DNA from: Mesobacillus campisalis
GTDB taxonomy: Bacteria; Bacillota; Bacilli; Bacillales; Cytobacillaceae
Reading direction: 5' to 3'
Length of the DNA: 64,000 bases
Assembly: GCF_000986785.1 (NCBI RefSeq)
Contig: NZ_LAYY01000003.1
Location: forward strand, 1-64,000
The notes under the pieces are model-generated. The model saw only the letters and a list, made by a program, of their open reading frames with translations. It searched no databases and was not told the DNA's origin. Each line of letters opens with the position of its first letter. The first letter of the stretch is position 1. Positions 7,702 through 16,277 of the stretch are shown here, one piece after another. The translations under genes were made by a program, and so were the position numbers.

Positions 7702-8313
7702 TTACCTGAAGGTTCGTCTCCTCTTTATATACCAAACCGCTGCAGCCAAAAAAGCAACTCCAAACAAAAGGTAGAACATGCTTTTATAAACTTCTACATA
7801 CTGAAGCACTTCTTCCCAGGAGGCACCTAGAAAAGCACCCAGGCTGACCAATATCGTATTCCACACAAGCGTACCCATTGTGGAATAGAGGATAAAAGAG
7901 GCAAGGCCCATCCTGGCCATCCCCGCAGGTATCGAAATCAGGCTGCGGACCACCGGAATGAGGCGGCAAAAAAACACTGTCCAGTTTCCATATCTTATAA
8001 ACCAGCCCTCAGCCGTCCGAACATCCTTCTTGCTGACTCTAAGAATATGTCCCCAGCGGCCTATGAATCTTTCAAGCTGGTCCACATTCACCAGCCTTCC
8101 AATACTGTACAAAATAACAGCTCCAATTACTGAACCAAGGGTGGAGGCGAGCACAACCCCAGGAACGGTCAATCCGGTCCTGGTCGTCATAAATCCCCCG
8201 AAGGGCAGGACAATCTCGGACGGAATGGGCGGAAATAAATTTTCCAAAGCAATAACCAGCATAATTCCGATGTAACCATACTCTTCCATGAACATAAAGA
8301 TCCAGTCTTTCAT
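7702..8313 (-). CDS. DedA family membrane protein
   Basis: The product is a 203-residue DedA/VTT-domain protein. It has re-entrant and membrane helices, the motif ENLFPPIPSEIVLPFGGF (about residues 24-41) and the FCRLIPVVRSLISIPAGMARM signature in its second half. DedA proteins act in membrane homeostasis; some flip phosphatidylethanolamine or undecaprenyl phosphate. I chose the ATG at 8313 because TGGAGG lies five bases before it. The longer frame to 8352 adds 13 polar residues and lacks a good ribosome binding site. It is upstream of terC on the same strand, but terC has its own promoter. Confidence 0.88.
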   Translation of the reverse strand: MKDWIFMFMEEYGYIGIMLVIALENLFPPIPSEIVLPFGGFMTTRTGLTVPGVVLASTLGSVIGAVILYSIGRLVNVDQLERFIGRWGHILRVSKKDVRTAEGWFIRYGNWTVFFCRLIPVVRSLISIPAGMARMGLASFILYSTMGTLVWNTILVSLGAFLGASWEEVLQYVEVYKSMFYLLFGVAFLAAAVWYIKRRRTFR

Positions 8314-8419
8314 GTTTTCCTCCAGCTCTTTTGAAATCACTTCGGCCTTCATCCGCCACTTAATCCAATTTTTACGATTGCCCAGGTAGAAAAAGAACCA
8401 GGCTCTGGAAACAAATTGT

Positions 8420-9184
8420 TCAAGCCTGGTTTTTATTATAAAGCAATGTTGGAAAATATAAAAATTTGATGGCAGCTTTGGATACCCCGCTATTCCCCTC
8501 TAAACCGGTAACCCGCTCCCCATACGGTCTCAATATACAGCGGATTGGAAGGGTATTTTCTATTTTTTCGCGGATTTTCCTGATATGGACCGTTACGGTG
8601 GTAATATCGCCGACACTGTCATATCCCCAGATACGTTCAAACAGCTGGACCTTGCTGAACACCTGGTTGGGATTTGCTGCAAGGAAGGTCAGAAGGTCAA
8701 ACTCCTTTGTTGTAAATACCACCTCCTGATTATTAACGTACACTCTCCGGGCACCCCGGTTAATCTGCAAACCCCTGATATAAATTTCGTTCAGCGGCAT
8801 GGCATGCTGTTTGGCAACTAGGCGCTCATATCTGGCCAAATGGGCCTTGATCCTCGCAACCAGTTCATTGGGCGAGAATGGTTTTACCATATAGTCGTCT
8901 GCCCCAAGGCCAAATCCCCTGATTTTATCAATATCATCTTTTTTTGCACTAACCATCATAATGGGGATATCCTTAACGCTGCGGATTTTTTTGCAAATTT
9001 CAAACCCATCCAGCACCGGGAGCATCACATCAAGGAGGATAAGATCGTAATCCATCGTCATGGCTTTATGCAGTCCTATATCTCCAGCCAAGGCAACATC
9101 GGCATCAAAACCATTGATTTCAAGGTAATCCCTTTCCAGATCGGCAATGCTTTTTTCGTCTTCAATAATGAGTACTTTTTTCAC
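8420..9184 (-). CDS. OmpR-type response regulator, frameshifted near its C-terminus
   Basis: A receiver domain (1-118, phosphoacceptor Asp52, DVMLP) is followed by a winged-helix DNA-binding domain (about 140-230). The start is GTG with AAGGGGGG upstream, overlapping the stop of the sensor kinase gene by four bases. After about residue 208 the sequence leaves the family pattern. If one T is added to the 4-T run at 8556-8559, the frame continues as PSNPLYIETVWGAGYRFRGE and stops at 8490, the normal end for a 231-residue protein. As it stands, the protein loses the last helix and wing and gains a 47-residue unrelated tail. This is either a real frameshift, which should damage DNA binding, or a homopolymer sequencing error. 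Confidence 0.85.
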   Translation of the reverse strand: MKKVLIIEDEKSIADLERDYLEINGFDADVALAGDIGLHKAMTMDYDLILLDVMLPVLDGFEICKKIRSVKDIPIMMVSAKKDDIDKIRGFGLGADDYMVKPFSPNELVARIKAHLARYERLVAKQHAMPLNEIYIRGLQINRGARRVYVNNQEVVFTTKEFDLLTFLAANPNQVFSKVQLFERIWGYDSVGDITTVTVHIRKIREKIENTLPIRCILRPYGERVTGLEGNSGVSKAAIKFLYFPTLLYNKNQA

Positions 9185-10644
9185 AGGAAGCCCCCCTTTA
9201 TTGCTTTCTTTAGCGAAAGGCTGATTTTTGTGCCATTTGCTGAACTTTCCGCACTAATGACACCTCCATGCTCCTCCACAATCATCCTCGCAATGGCGAG
9301 TCCCAGCCCGCTGCCTCCTGTTTGTTTATTTCTTGACTGTTCGGCCCGATAAAACTGGTGGAAGACAAAAGGCAATGCATCCGGATCGATGCCTGGACCA
9401 TTGTCGGCAATTTCAATGATTACCCCTTTCCCGGAATTGCCAAGATGTATATCAATCCTTCCTTTTTCTTTATTCATATATTTAAGGCTATTGTCGATGA
9501 TGTTTGAAAACACACGTTTCATTTTATCCCGGTCGATCTTCACAACATAGGTACCAGAAGGGTTGTGCGTGAAGTTTATTTCTGCGCGGGTTTGTTCAAA
9601 ATCAAAACGTAACTCTTCTATAAAGTCCAATAGATAGCCTCTCATCTCCACCTCTTCAAAAGAAAAAGGAACTTTTCCCAAATCCAGCTTGGAATATAAA
9701 AATAACTCATCAATCAGATGGTCCAAATCATTTGCTTTTTGATGGATGGTCGCCAAATAGCGGTCAAGCTTTACCGGGGAGGATGCAATCCCGTCCCGGA
9801 TTCCTTCTACATAGCCTTTTATCGACGTAATAGGCGTTTTTAAATCATGGGAAATATGGGCAATCAATTCCTTCCGGTTTTCCTCGTACTGTGTCTGGAG
9901 AGCCGCCGATTCCTCCAGCTGCCTTCGCATTCCTTCAAATGTTTCGGCGAGCTCGGCAATTTCATCTCTCCCGGTTATTTCAATAGGCTGCCCCAGGTGG
10001 CCATCCCTGATTTTTTGGGCCGCTCTCTTAAGGGCATGGATGGGAGTGATGATGCTTCGGGAAACATAGTAAGTCAGGATACCGTTGGTAATGACCAGGG
10101 CAAGAACCAGCAGGACAAAGGAAGCTGGATAAACGGTCTGCATCATCCCCGCAAGGAAATTGGCATCCCTGATAAAATAAAAGGAAGCGGCCCCCTCGCC
10201 CGGAATGAAAAAGTCCTGCTGTTTGATGGAATAAGTATTGCCTCCAATATGTTCGATATTATTATCGGATGAATGGAGACCGAATTCAGGAAGACTTTCC
10301 ACGAGAATATGGGCCGCGGCTTTTGAGGCATAAATAATTTCCTGATCCTGTTTAATCACTAAAGAAATATCTTCCCGCGCTAGTTCCTGCTCTGCCGACT
10401 CCAGGTAACCCGGTTCGATAAAACCCGTTGGCTCATAAAACGCTTTTTCCTTAAGCTGTGCAAACAGCCTCGACTCCCCTGTTGCTGTTTGTTTGTTGTT
10501 ATGGCTTTCAGGAAGGAGACTCTGGATTTCCTTTAAGTCTCCGAGAAAAAATAGAATCATAAGCATCCCTGCCACAGCAAACAGGAGGATAGGAACAAGG
10601 ATCATCGCCATGTAGGAAAGGATTAAACGGTAGCGAATTGACAA
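9181..10644 (-). CDS. sensor histidine kinase of the 8.4-10.6 kb two-component system
   Basis: The protein is 487 residues from the TTG at 10644, which has AAGGTG six bases upstream; the longer frame to 10728 adds 28 residues without a site. Two membrane helices (about 8-34 and 172-194) enclose an extracytoplasmic sensor domain. HAMP (about 195-248), HisKA with SHDLKTP (His266) and HATPase_c with DNGPGID and GSGLGLAI follow. It is translated first and overlaps the regulator start by four bases, so kinase and regulator are coupled. The stimulus is unknown. The neighbouring secreted protein upstream might be a target or modulator. Confidence 0.88.
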   Translation of the reverse strand: MSIRYRLILSYMAMILVPILLFAVAGMLMILFFLGDLKEIQSLLPESHNNKQTATGESRLFAQLKEKAFYEPTGFIEPGYLESAEQELAREDISLVIKQDQEIIYASKAAAHILVESLPEFGLHSSDNNIEHIGGNTYSIKQQDFFIPGEGAASFYFIRDANFLAGMMQTVYPASFVLLVLALVITNGILTYYVSRSIITPIHALKRAAQKIRDGHLGQPIEITGRDEIAELAETFEGMRRQLEESAALQTQYEENRKELIAHISHDLKTPITSIKGYVEGIRDGIASSPVKLDRYLATIHQKANDLDHLIDELFLYSKLDLGKVPFSFEEVEMRGYLLDFIEELRFDFEQTRAEINFTHNPSGTYVVKIDRDKMKRVFSNIIDNSLKYMNKEKGRIDIHLGNSGKGVIIEIADNGPGIDPDALPFVFHQFYRAEQSRNKQTGGSGLGLAIARMIVEEHGGVISAESSANGTKISLSLKKAIKGGFL

Positions 10645-10757
10645 TTTTAACACCTTCAATATAGGTCTTTTACTTAAAAATATAATAGACCGCAGGACAA
10701 TACAATGAACGAAATGGAAACTATTCATGCAAACTGAAGCATATCCACCAAATCTTC

Positions 10758-10814
10758 ACATTTACGCTTTAAAGCACCGGGGGTCAGACCCCCGGCGCTT
10801 TAAAGCGTAAATGT
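10758..10814. repeat. 57-bp near-perfect palindrome with CCGGGGGTC/GACCCCCGG core
   Basis: Arms 10758-10785 and 10787-10814 pair over 27 of 28 positions around a single central base; the only mismatch is A10776/C10796. The core GACCCCCGGCGC recurs in the palindrome at 35019-35084. It begins three bases after the stop codon of the secreted-protein gene, so it probably terminates or stabilises that transcript. The outer part is AT-rich and different from the second copy. Confidence 0.8.
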
Positions 10815-10816
10815 TA

Positions 10817-11713
10817 TCAATGGTGAGGGTGCTGAAGTTCAACGATTTCCAGGCCGGTTATATCCATTGCATCGACATTTGTGCTGTTGATATCGGATAA
10901 TGCCAGCTGGAAAGTCATGGTGAGTTCATGCTGTTTTCCATTCTCGTCTTTGCCGGTCAGGGCCACTTCAACACTCTGCTTCTCGATTATTTTGGCAGCG
11001 CTGACGCTTGCGGCGATTTTCACTTTCTTTATTTTGATGTCCTCTTCCAGCTTTGGCATTTCAGGCTTTACATCATGGAAACCGGAATCCCTGCCGCTTT
11101 CCCTGTCATTCATCTGGACAGAATGCTTATAGGCCAATGATGTTAGTGCATCGATGGCCCCTGGTATTTCCTTATCTGGAACATCGAGCGCAATTTCTTG
11201 GGAACCATCCTTATTCACTGAGGTTTCAATGTTGCGCTGAAGCTTCTTTGTCAGGATATCAACCACCCCTTCAAGGTCATCTCTCAATTCTTCGTTGCTT
11301 AAGGCCTCCTTGCCAGGATGTTTTCCGGTTAGCGTCATTGCATATATCTTGTCTTCGTCATTCTTTTGGATCAGGAACTTCCCACCCTGCTTGGCCATTT
11401 CATGACTGCTTGACTTTAATCCGTTTGAGACCGTACCTTCACCTATCATCGTGTTGGCGAGCCTGTCTGTTTTCATGACGTATTCACTGCTAAAAAGTCC
11501 CCGGCTGTTATCTTCCAGCTCAAAGGAAAGATTCAATTTGGAACTTTCAACCTGATGTGTTGCTTTCAGTGCCTCCTTGTACAATTCATATCCCGGTGTA
11601 TTTGCCGAAATTGAATAAGCACTTCCTATCAGCAATGCTCCGCTCAACCCCAAAATGGCCCATGTCCTTTTTTTCATTTTCGCCAGCCTCCCTGCAATTG
11701 TTTTTACATCCAT
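10817..11713 (-). CDS. secreted or membrane-anchored protein of unknown function
   Basis: I do not recognise this 298-residue protein. A basic N-terminus (KMKKR) is followed by a hydrophobic helix (about residues 18-38) ending in ANTPG, so it is exported or anchored by a signal segment with the rest outside. The remainder is polar and Lys/Glu-rich, and it ends in HPHH. The start of the mature region (YELYKEALKATHQVESSKLNL) recalls proteins that carry long beta-sandwich 'sensor-like' domains, but this is only an impression. It lies upstream of and colinear with the kinase and regulator genes; a large palindrome separates them. Confidence 0.7.
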   Translation of the reverse strand: MDVKTIAGRLAKMKKRTWAILGLSGALLIGSAYSISANTPGYELYKEALKATHQVESSKLNLSFELEDNSRGLFSSEYVMKTDRLANTMIGEGTVSNGLKSSSHEMAKQGGKFLIQKNDEDKIYAMTLTGKHPGKEALSNEELRDDLEGVVDILTKKLQRNIETSVNKDGSQEIALDVPDKEIPGAIDALTSLAYKHSVQMNDRESGRDSGFHDVKPEMPKLEEDIKIKKVKIAASVSAAKIIEKQSVEVALTGKDENGKQHELTMTFQLALSDINSTNVDAMDITGLEIVELQHPHH

Positions 11714-11772
11714 AGAATAATCCTTAAATCTAAAATGCCAGTAAACAAACTCTTAAAAATATCTTAAAAACA

Positions 11773-11806
11773 ACAAAAAAAACCTTCATCCAGGTTGGAT
11801 GAAGGT
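11773..11806 (-). terminator. terminator of the catE-like gene
   Basis: CCTTCATCC and GGATGAAGG form a 9-bp stem with an AGGTT loop, followed on the minus strand by eight T. It begins about ten bases after the stop codon. Confidence 0.88.
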
Positions 11807-11815
11807 GTTGGGTTA

Positions 11816-12667
11816 TCATGAAAATACCAGCTTTATCTTATTCCCGGAAGGATCCTGTGTAAGAAGCGCTCCTTCTATTTCGTTTACTTGTGCCGCAAGT
11901 TTCCGCAGCCGGCCTGTAATATTTTCTTTCTCTTCTTTTGGAAAAGCCAGTGTGAAAGTTTTCAGCCCTGAAGCATTTTCCTTTGGGGACGGTGCACCCG
12001 GACCGTTCCAGGTATTTAGGCCAATATGATGGTGATATCCGCCAGTCGAAATGAACAAAGCCTGCGGACCGTACTTAAGGACCACATCAAAGCCCAGACC
12101 GTCGCAGTAGAACTGCTCAATTTCCTGCAATTCCGCCACATGCAGATGAATGTGGCCCATTATCGTTTCTTCCGGTAATCCATTCCATGGCGTTCCATTG
12201 CCTATTGCCAGCAATTCTTCGGCATTCAGCGGCTTTGTTGCCATTTCCACCTGACCGGAATTCCAGGTCCAGCTCTCCGCCGGGGTGTCCGCATAAATTT
12301 CAATTCCGTTGCCATCCGGATCCGCCAGGTAAATCGCTTCACTGACCAGATGATCAGATGCTCCCTGCAGGGGGTACTGCGTTTGGAGAAGATGAAGCAA
12401 TGCGCTGCCAAGATCGGCCCTCGAAGGCAGCAGAAGGGCAAAATGATAAAGACCGGTTGTCCTAGGCTGTTTTGGTGCCGCTCCTTCAGGCTGTTCCACA
12501 ACCAAAAGCGGCGTCTTTCCATCTGCAGTCAATACAGCCTGGCGCTCATTTTGGCTCAGGATTCTAAACCCAATGATTTCCTGATAAAATTTGGTGCTTC
12601 TTTTAACATCCTGAACCAGCAAGTGCACCTGGCTTACATACGTATTTGGATATTGGTGAAATGTCAA
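11816..12667 (-). CDS. catE: CatE-like extradiol dioxygenase/glyoxalase (VOC superfamily)
   Basis: This 283-residue protein contains two VOC modules (about residues 10-130 and 165-280), each starting with a His metal ligand (VSQVHLLV, IMGHIHLHV). The sequence and length match B. subtilis CatE (YfiE), a catechol 2,3-dioxygenase that cleaves catechol to 2-hydroxymuconic semialdehyde. Here the partner redox protein (CatD) is not adjacent, so a general VOC dioxygenase role is the safer reading. It is monocistronic with its own terminator. Confidence 0.8.
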   Translation of the reverse strand: MTFHQYPNTYVSQVHLLVQDVKRSTKFYQEIIGFRILSQNERQAVLTADGKTPLLVVEQPEGAAPKQPRTTGLYHFALLLPSRADLGSALLHLLQTQYPLQGASDHLVSEAIYLADPDGNGIEIYADTPAESWTWNSGQVEMATKPLNAEELLAIGNGTPWNGLPEETIMGHIHLHVAELQEIEQFYCDGLGFDVVLKYGPQALFISTGGYHHHIGLNTWNGPGAPSPKENASGLKTFTLAFPKEEKENITGRLRKLAAQVNEIEGALLTQDPSGNKIKLVFS

Positions 12668-12841
12668 AACAAATCCCCCCTTACTTTTGTATACCCTATT
12701 TTAACATGAAACCAAAATATAACTGGCCTTAACAGTTTGCCCTGAGAATGAGTTCCCTACTGCAGAACCTCTTAAAAATTAATGACGGAAAATTCTATCT
12801 ATTTTATAATAGGAATAACTATACATAAGGAGGAAGCAACA

Positions 12842-13267
12842 GTGACTGAAGGTTTCCGTTTTTCACACCGGCTTAAAGTACGCTATTCCGAAATTGATGG
12901 ACAAAAGATTGTTTTCAATGCCCATTATTTAACCTATCTGGATGTTGCCGTAACGGAGTATTTTTCGGAAGGGCTGGGGATGGATGTTGACTCACTGGCA
13001 GAAAAGGGCGAGTTCGATTTCGTGGTGGCAAAGACAACAATGGAATACAAAAGTCCTGCGAAATTAAATGACTGGCTTGAGATCTGGTGCAGGACAACAA
13101 GGATAGGCAACAGCAGCATCGCCATGGAGTTCCTGATTACAAGAGAGGGCGAAAAACCCTTGCTTCAAGCCGAAATCATTTACGTCAGCATTAATCCTGC
13201 CACACATGAACCACAGCCTGTACCTGCATTTGTCCGTGAAAAGATTCAGCTGTTTGAGAAAGAGTAG
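12842..13267 (+). CDS. acyl-CoA thioesterase, 4HBT (YbgC/FadM) family
   Basis: The 141-residue hot-dog-fold protein carries the YbgC-type active site: RYSEIDGQKIVFNAHYLTY with Asp19 followed by an aromatic-His-Tyr segment. It would hydrolyse acyl-CoA thioesters, and the exact chain length cannot be told. I use the GTG at 12842, because AGGAGG sits eight bases upstream. An in-frame ATG at 12782 would add 20 hydrophobic residues without a ribosome binding site. It is a single gene convergent with the permease gene and shares a terminator with it. Confidence 0.85.
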   Translation: MTEGFRFSHRLKVRYSEIDGQKIVFNAHYLTYLDVAVTEYFSEGLGMDVDSLAEKGEFDFVVAKTTMEYKSPAKLNDWLEIWCRTTRIGNSSIAMEFLITREGEKPLLQAEIIYVSINPATHEPQPVPAFVREKIQLFEKE

Positions 13268-13298
13268 CAAGAAAGCCACAAGCATTATCTGTAAAACA

Positions 13299-13340
13299 AA
13301 AATCCGCTGCTCATATTGACGCAGCGGATTTATTCTTTTT
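13299..13340. terminator. bidirectional terminator between thioesterase and permease genes
   Basis: AAATCCGCTGC and GCAGCGGATTT form an 11-bp stem around a ten-base loop, with A/T runs on both sides. It serves both convergent genes. Confidence 0.85.
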
Positions 13341-13348
13341 CCCGGAAA

Positions 13349-15133
13349 TTAGAGGGTTTTTCCCCCCGGCGTATTCACTGTAATCTGGCTAGCCCTTTTC
13401 TTGTTGGTAGCAATAATGTAAATAGCCGCCATGGCAATCAATGCTACGATAAAGCTGCCAAGATTAAAAAGTCCTTTCTCGGCATACCAGACGATTGAAT
13501 AGCCCAATCCGCCAAGAAGCAACGCATAATAGGTGAAAGGCAGAAGTGTCTTTCGAATCACGATTCCTTCTTTGCCCACAAGACCCACGACCGCAGAGGC
13601 GGCAACAACGTTGTGGACGCAGATCATGTTTCCTGCCGCCCCGCCGACAGCCTGCAATGCGACAATCCATGTAGGGTCAACACCGATTTGTGAGCCTACG
13701 TCATATTGGAACAGTGCAAACATCATGTTGCTGACAGTATTGCTGCCTGCGATGAAGGCGCCAAGGCCGCCGATGAAGGTTGCAAAAATTGGCCAGAAAT
13801 CGCCTGCGAGTGCCGCAACCCCGTTGGCCAGCTCAATTGGCATTCGATCGTACCCAGCGGCTCCGCCTCCTGAATTCAGGAAAACCTGAACCATGGGAAC
13901 AGTAAACACTAGCGCCGTTGAAGCCGCTACCGTTGTTTTAGCAGATTGTGTAAAAGCTAACTTGTATGCGCTTCCACTCATGCCGTGGATAAAGAAAGTA
14001 ATTAAGGAAACGAGAATAAAGATTGTTCCCGGAGAATATAGCGGCTGGAAGCTGGCCGTAATGCCCGATCCGAAAATATCCTCTGCTGCCAGGGTCCACT
14101 TTTGCAGCCACTCCACAAATGGCAGCGTTTTCAATCTGGAGAGCACCAGAAACAGACCGACCAAAATATACGGTGCCCATGCACGGACCATGCCCATGCT
14201 GCCGCTCCTGTGGGCAACATCCCTAATTTCAATCTTGCCGCTCCACTCAGGATCCCATTTGGATTTTTCTTCAAAATCCCAGGCCTCTTCTTTAGGCGGC
14301 ATAAGGAATCCTTTTTTAGCAGCAAAAATGACAATCGCCAGCCCAGTCAATCCGCCGATCATCGATGGGAATTCCGGTCCAAGGAGATTCGCCACTAGAA
14401 CATACGGAATAGTCATGGCGAACGCGGCGAACAAGGCAAACTTCCATATTTTCAATCCTTCGGTAAATGATTTGTTTTTACCAAAGTATCTTGTCATCAA
14501 GGCCACAACGAATAGTGGAATTAGAGTACCTGCAACCATATGAAGGAAGGCTACCTTCGTTGCAATGAAACTTATGAGCCCGACAAAATCATTTGTAATT
14601 GTCGGGTCGGCTGAGAGACCAGTTCCCACCCCTACAATCATGGGTGTCCCTACGGCACCAAAGGATACCGGGGTGCTCTGGATGACCATGCCGGCCACAA
14701 CTGCTGCCATCGCCGGAAATCCCAGGCCTACCATCAGCGGAACTGCCACTGCTGCGGGCGTCCCGAACCCGGCAGATCCTTCAATGAATGATCCGAACAG
14801 CCAGGCCACAATGATCACCTGGATCCTGCGGTCTTCTGAAATGTCGGTGAATCCCTGGCGGATTGTCCTCAGCCCGCCGCTTTCCTGCAGGGTGTTCAAT
14901 AACAGGATGGCCCCAAAAATAATGTACAAAAGTGTTCCTGCGACAACCAGGCCGTTGATGGATGCGGCGGCCACATTGGCTCCTGGAACCTTCCAGATAA
15001 GTAAGGCGAGCCCCACTGCCACCACATAGGAGATTGGCATCGCCTTGCTGGCGGGCATCCTCATTCCAACCAGGAAAATAGCCACGGCGAGAATTGGCAG
15101 GAGCGATAAAAATGCCAGTATGCCTGTGCTCAA
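13349..15133 (-). CDS. lctP: L-lactate/glycolate permease (LctP/GlcA family)
   Basis: This 594-residue integral membrane protein has about 14 helices and belongs to the lactate permease family. The signatures [21 protein letters not shown] (about 114-134) and the late [12 protein letters not shown] are typical. Members take up L-lactate, D-lactate and glycolate with protons. The start is TTG at 15133 with AAGGGGG upstream. It is the last gene of the glycolate block, downstream of malate synthase and an FAH-family gene on the same strand, so glycolate is a likely substrate here. The C-terminal KKRAS tail is cytoplasmic. The terminator at 15300 means it may be transcribed separately. Confidence 0.9.
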   Translation of the reverse strand: MSTGILAFLSLLPILAVAIFLVGMRMPASKAMPISYVVAVGLALLIWKVPGANVAAASINGLVVAGTLLYIIFGAILLLNTLQESGGLRTIRQGFTDISEDRRIQVIIVAWLFGSFIEGSAGFGTPAAVAVPLMVGLGFPAMAAVVAGMVIQSTPVSFGAVGTPMIVGVGTGLSADPTITNDFVGLISFIATKVAFLHMVAGTLIPLFVVALMTRYFGKNKSFTEGLKIWKFALFAAFAMTIPYVLVANLLGPEFPSMIGGLTGLAIVIFAAKKGFLMPPKEEAWDFEEKSKWDPEWSGKIEIRDVAHRSGSMGMVRAWAPYILVGLFLVLSRLKTLPFVEWLQKWTLAAEDIFGSGITASFQPLYSPGTIFILVSLITFFIHGMSGSAYKLAFTQSAKTTVAASTALVFTVPMVQVFLNSGGGAAGYDRMPIELANGVAALAGDFWPIFATFIGGLGAFIAGSNTVSNMMFALFQYDVGSQIGVDPTWIVALQAVGGAAGNMICVHNVVAASAVVGLVGKEGIVIRKTLLPFTYYALLLGGLGYSIVWYAEKGLFNLGSFIVALIAMAAIYIIATNKKRASQITVNTPGGKTL

Positions 15134-15299
15134 ATTTTCTACCCCCTTTTCTTGTCTTCAAAAGTTTTTAATTAGTACATAACAAAATGGCAAAGCGCTG
15201 TCGTATAACGGTTATTATTTTGTTATAGAACAATCGCCTCAAAACTATTATACTAGGAATCTGTTTAATTTCAATAATTTTTAGAATATTGATAATAAA

Positions 15300-15335
15300 G
15301 AGAATCCCCTTGCTTCAGTGTTAAGGGGATTCTTT
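15300..15335 (-). terminator. terminator after the FAH-family gene
   Basis: AGAATCCCCTT and AAGGGGATTCT form an 11-bp stem with a GCTTCAGTGTT loop. On the minus strand it follows the FAH-family stop codon by about 15 bases and is followed by a TCTT-rich stretch. Confidence 0.75.
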
Positions 15336-15350
15336 GAGGAAGCGGATTTC

Positions 15351-16130
15351 CTAAGAAATGCTTGCCTTCTTGTTTGCCAATTTAAAAGTGTTGCGGAGTG
15401 TCCCAATCTCTTTGATGCTGCATTCGATGACATCGCCCTGGTGGACCATCTCGGCTCCCAGCGGGCTGCCTGTCAAAATGACATCTCCTGGCTTTAATGT
15501 CATGACATTGGATAAATAGGAAATCATCTTTCTGATGGGAACAATCATAAGTTCGGTTGGGCTGTTTTGTTTTTCTTCGCCATTCAGCAAAGCCTCGACA
15601 CGTACTTCGAAAGGATCAAGTTCGGTCTCAATTACCGGTCCAAGCGGAGTGAAGGTGTCAAAGGATTTGCCGATTGTCCAGTGTCCGGCTTCGTGAAAAA
15701 ACTGCGGGGCGGTGACATCGTTTCCGACTGTATAGCCGAACACATAGTCGAGCACATCCTCTTCAGCTATATTTTTGGCTTCCCTGCCTATCACAATGGC
15801 CAGCTCGGACTCGAATTTGACTTCATCGATTCCCTCGGGAATGAGAATATCCTCTTCCGGGCCAATAACAGAGGAGACCGGTTTGAAGAAAAATACAGGA
15901 ATCTTTGGCAGCTCATCTGGAACCTCTTCCTTCTGGGCGACGTAATTAGCCCCAATTCCTATGACCTGGTTTGGCACCAGCGGAGCCAGCAGACTGATAT
16001 CACTGAGGGAAAATACATTTCCCGTGTAGGACCAGCTTGTAAAGATGTCGCCTGTTATCTCCCTGACCGTCTCGCCTTCAATAATCCCGGAATGGGTGTT
16101 GTCACCCGCTGTAAACCTTGTGAATTTCAT
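15351..16130 (-). CDS. fumarylacetoacetate hydrolase family protein
   Basis: The 259-residue protein has the FAH fold typical of fumarylpyruvate hydrolases and 2-hydroxyhepta-2,4-diene-1,7-dioate isomerases. The metal-binding acidic stretch KFESELAIVIGREAKNI (about 104-120) and the TGNDVTAPQFFHEAGHW region are present, as is the closing GDVILTGSPLGAEMV. The substrate is probably a beta-diketo or 2-oxo acid, perhaps oxaloacetate, which several family members decarboxylate. AGGAGG lies before the ATG. It sits between malate synthase G and the permease in a block for glycolate/glyoxylate use; an oxaloacetate decarboxylase or tautomerase role would fit there, but that is inference. Confidence 0.82.
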   Translation of the reverse strand: MKFTRFTAGDNTHSGIIEGETVREITGDIFTSWSYTGNVFSLSDISLLAPLVPNQVIGIGANYVAQKEEVPDELPKIPVFFFKPVSSVIGPEEDILIPEGIDEVKFESELAIVIGREAKNIAEEDVLDYVFGYTVGNDVTAPQFFHEAGHWTIGKSFDTFTPLGPVIETELDPFEVRVEALLNGEEKQNSPTELMIVPIRKMISYLSNVMTLKPGDVILTGSPLGAEMVHQGDVIECSIKEIGTLRNTFKLANKKASIS

Positions 16131-16277
16131 AACATTGCCTCCTAAAGTAGCTTTGGTTTTCCTTGTTTTTTATGTACTGCCGAAAAGCCCGGGGCATTCT
16201 GGAACTCAAAATGCCCCTGTCCTGCCTTTTATCCCGCATCAACTGGCAGTAAGGCCCCCATTGCATGAAGTTTCACT

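Noticed and set aside
12690-12720. GGGTAT with GTTTCA on the minus strand before catE, resembling a sigma-B promoter
   Set aside because: The spacer is only ten bases, too short for sigma-B.
15170-15210. cre-like GCAAAGCGCTGTCG before lctP
   Set aside because: Three mismatches to the consensus, including the outer T and G; too weak to annotate.
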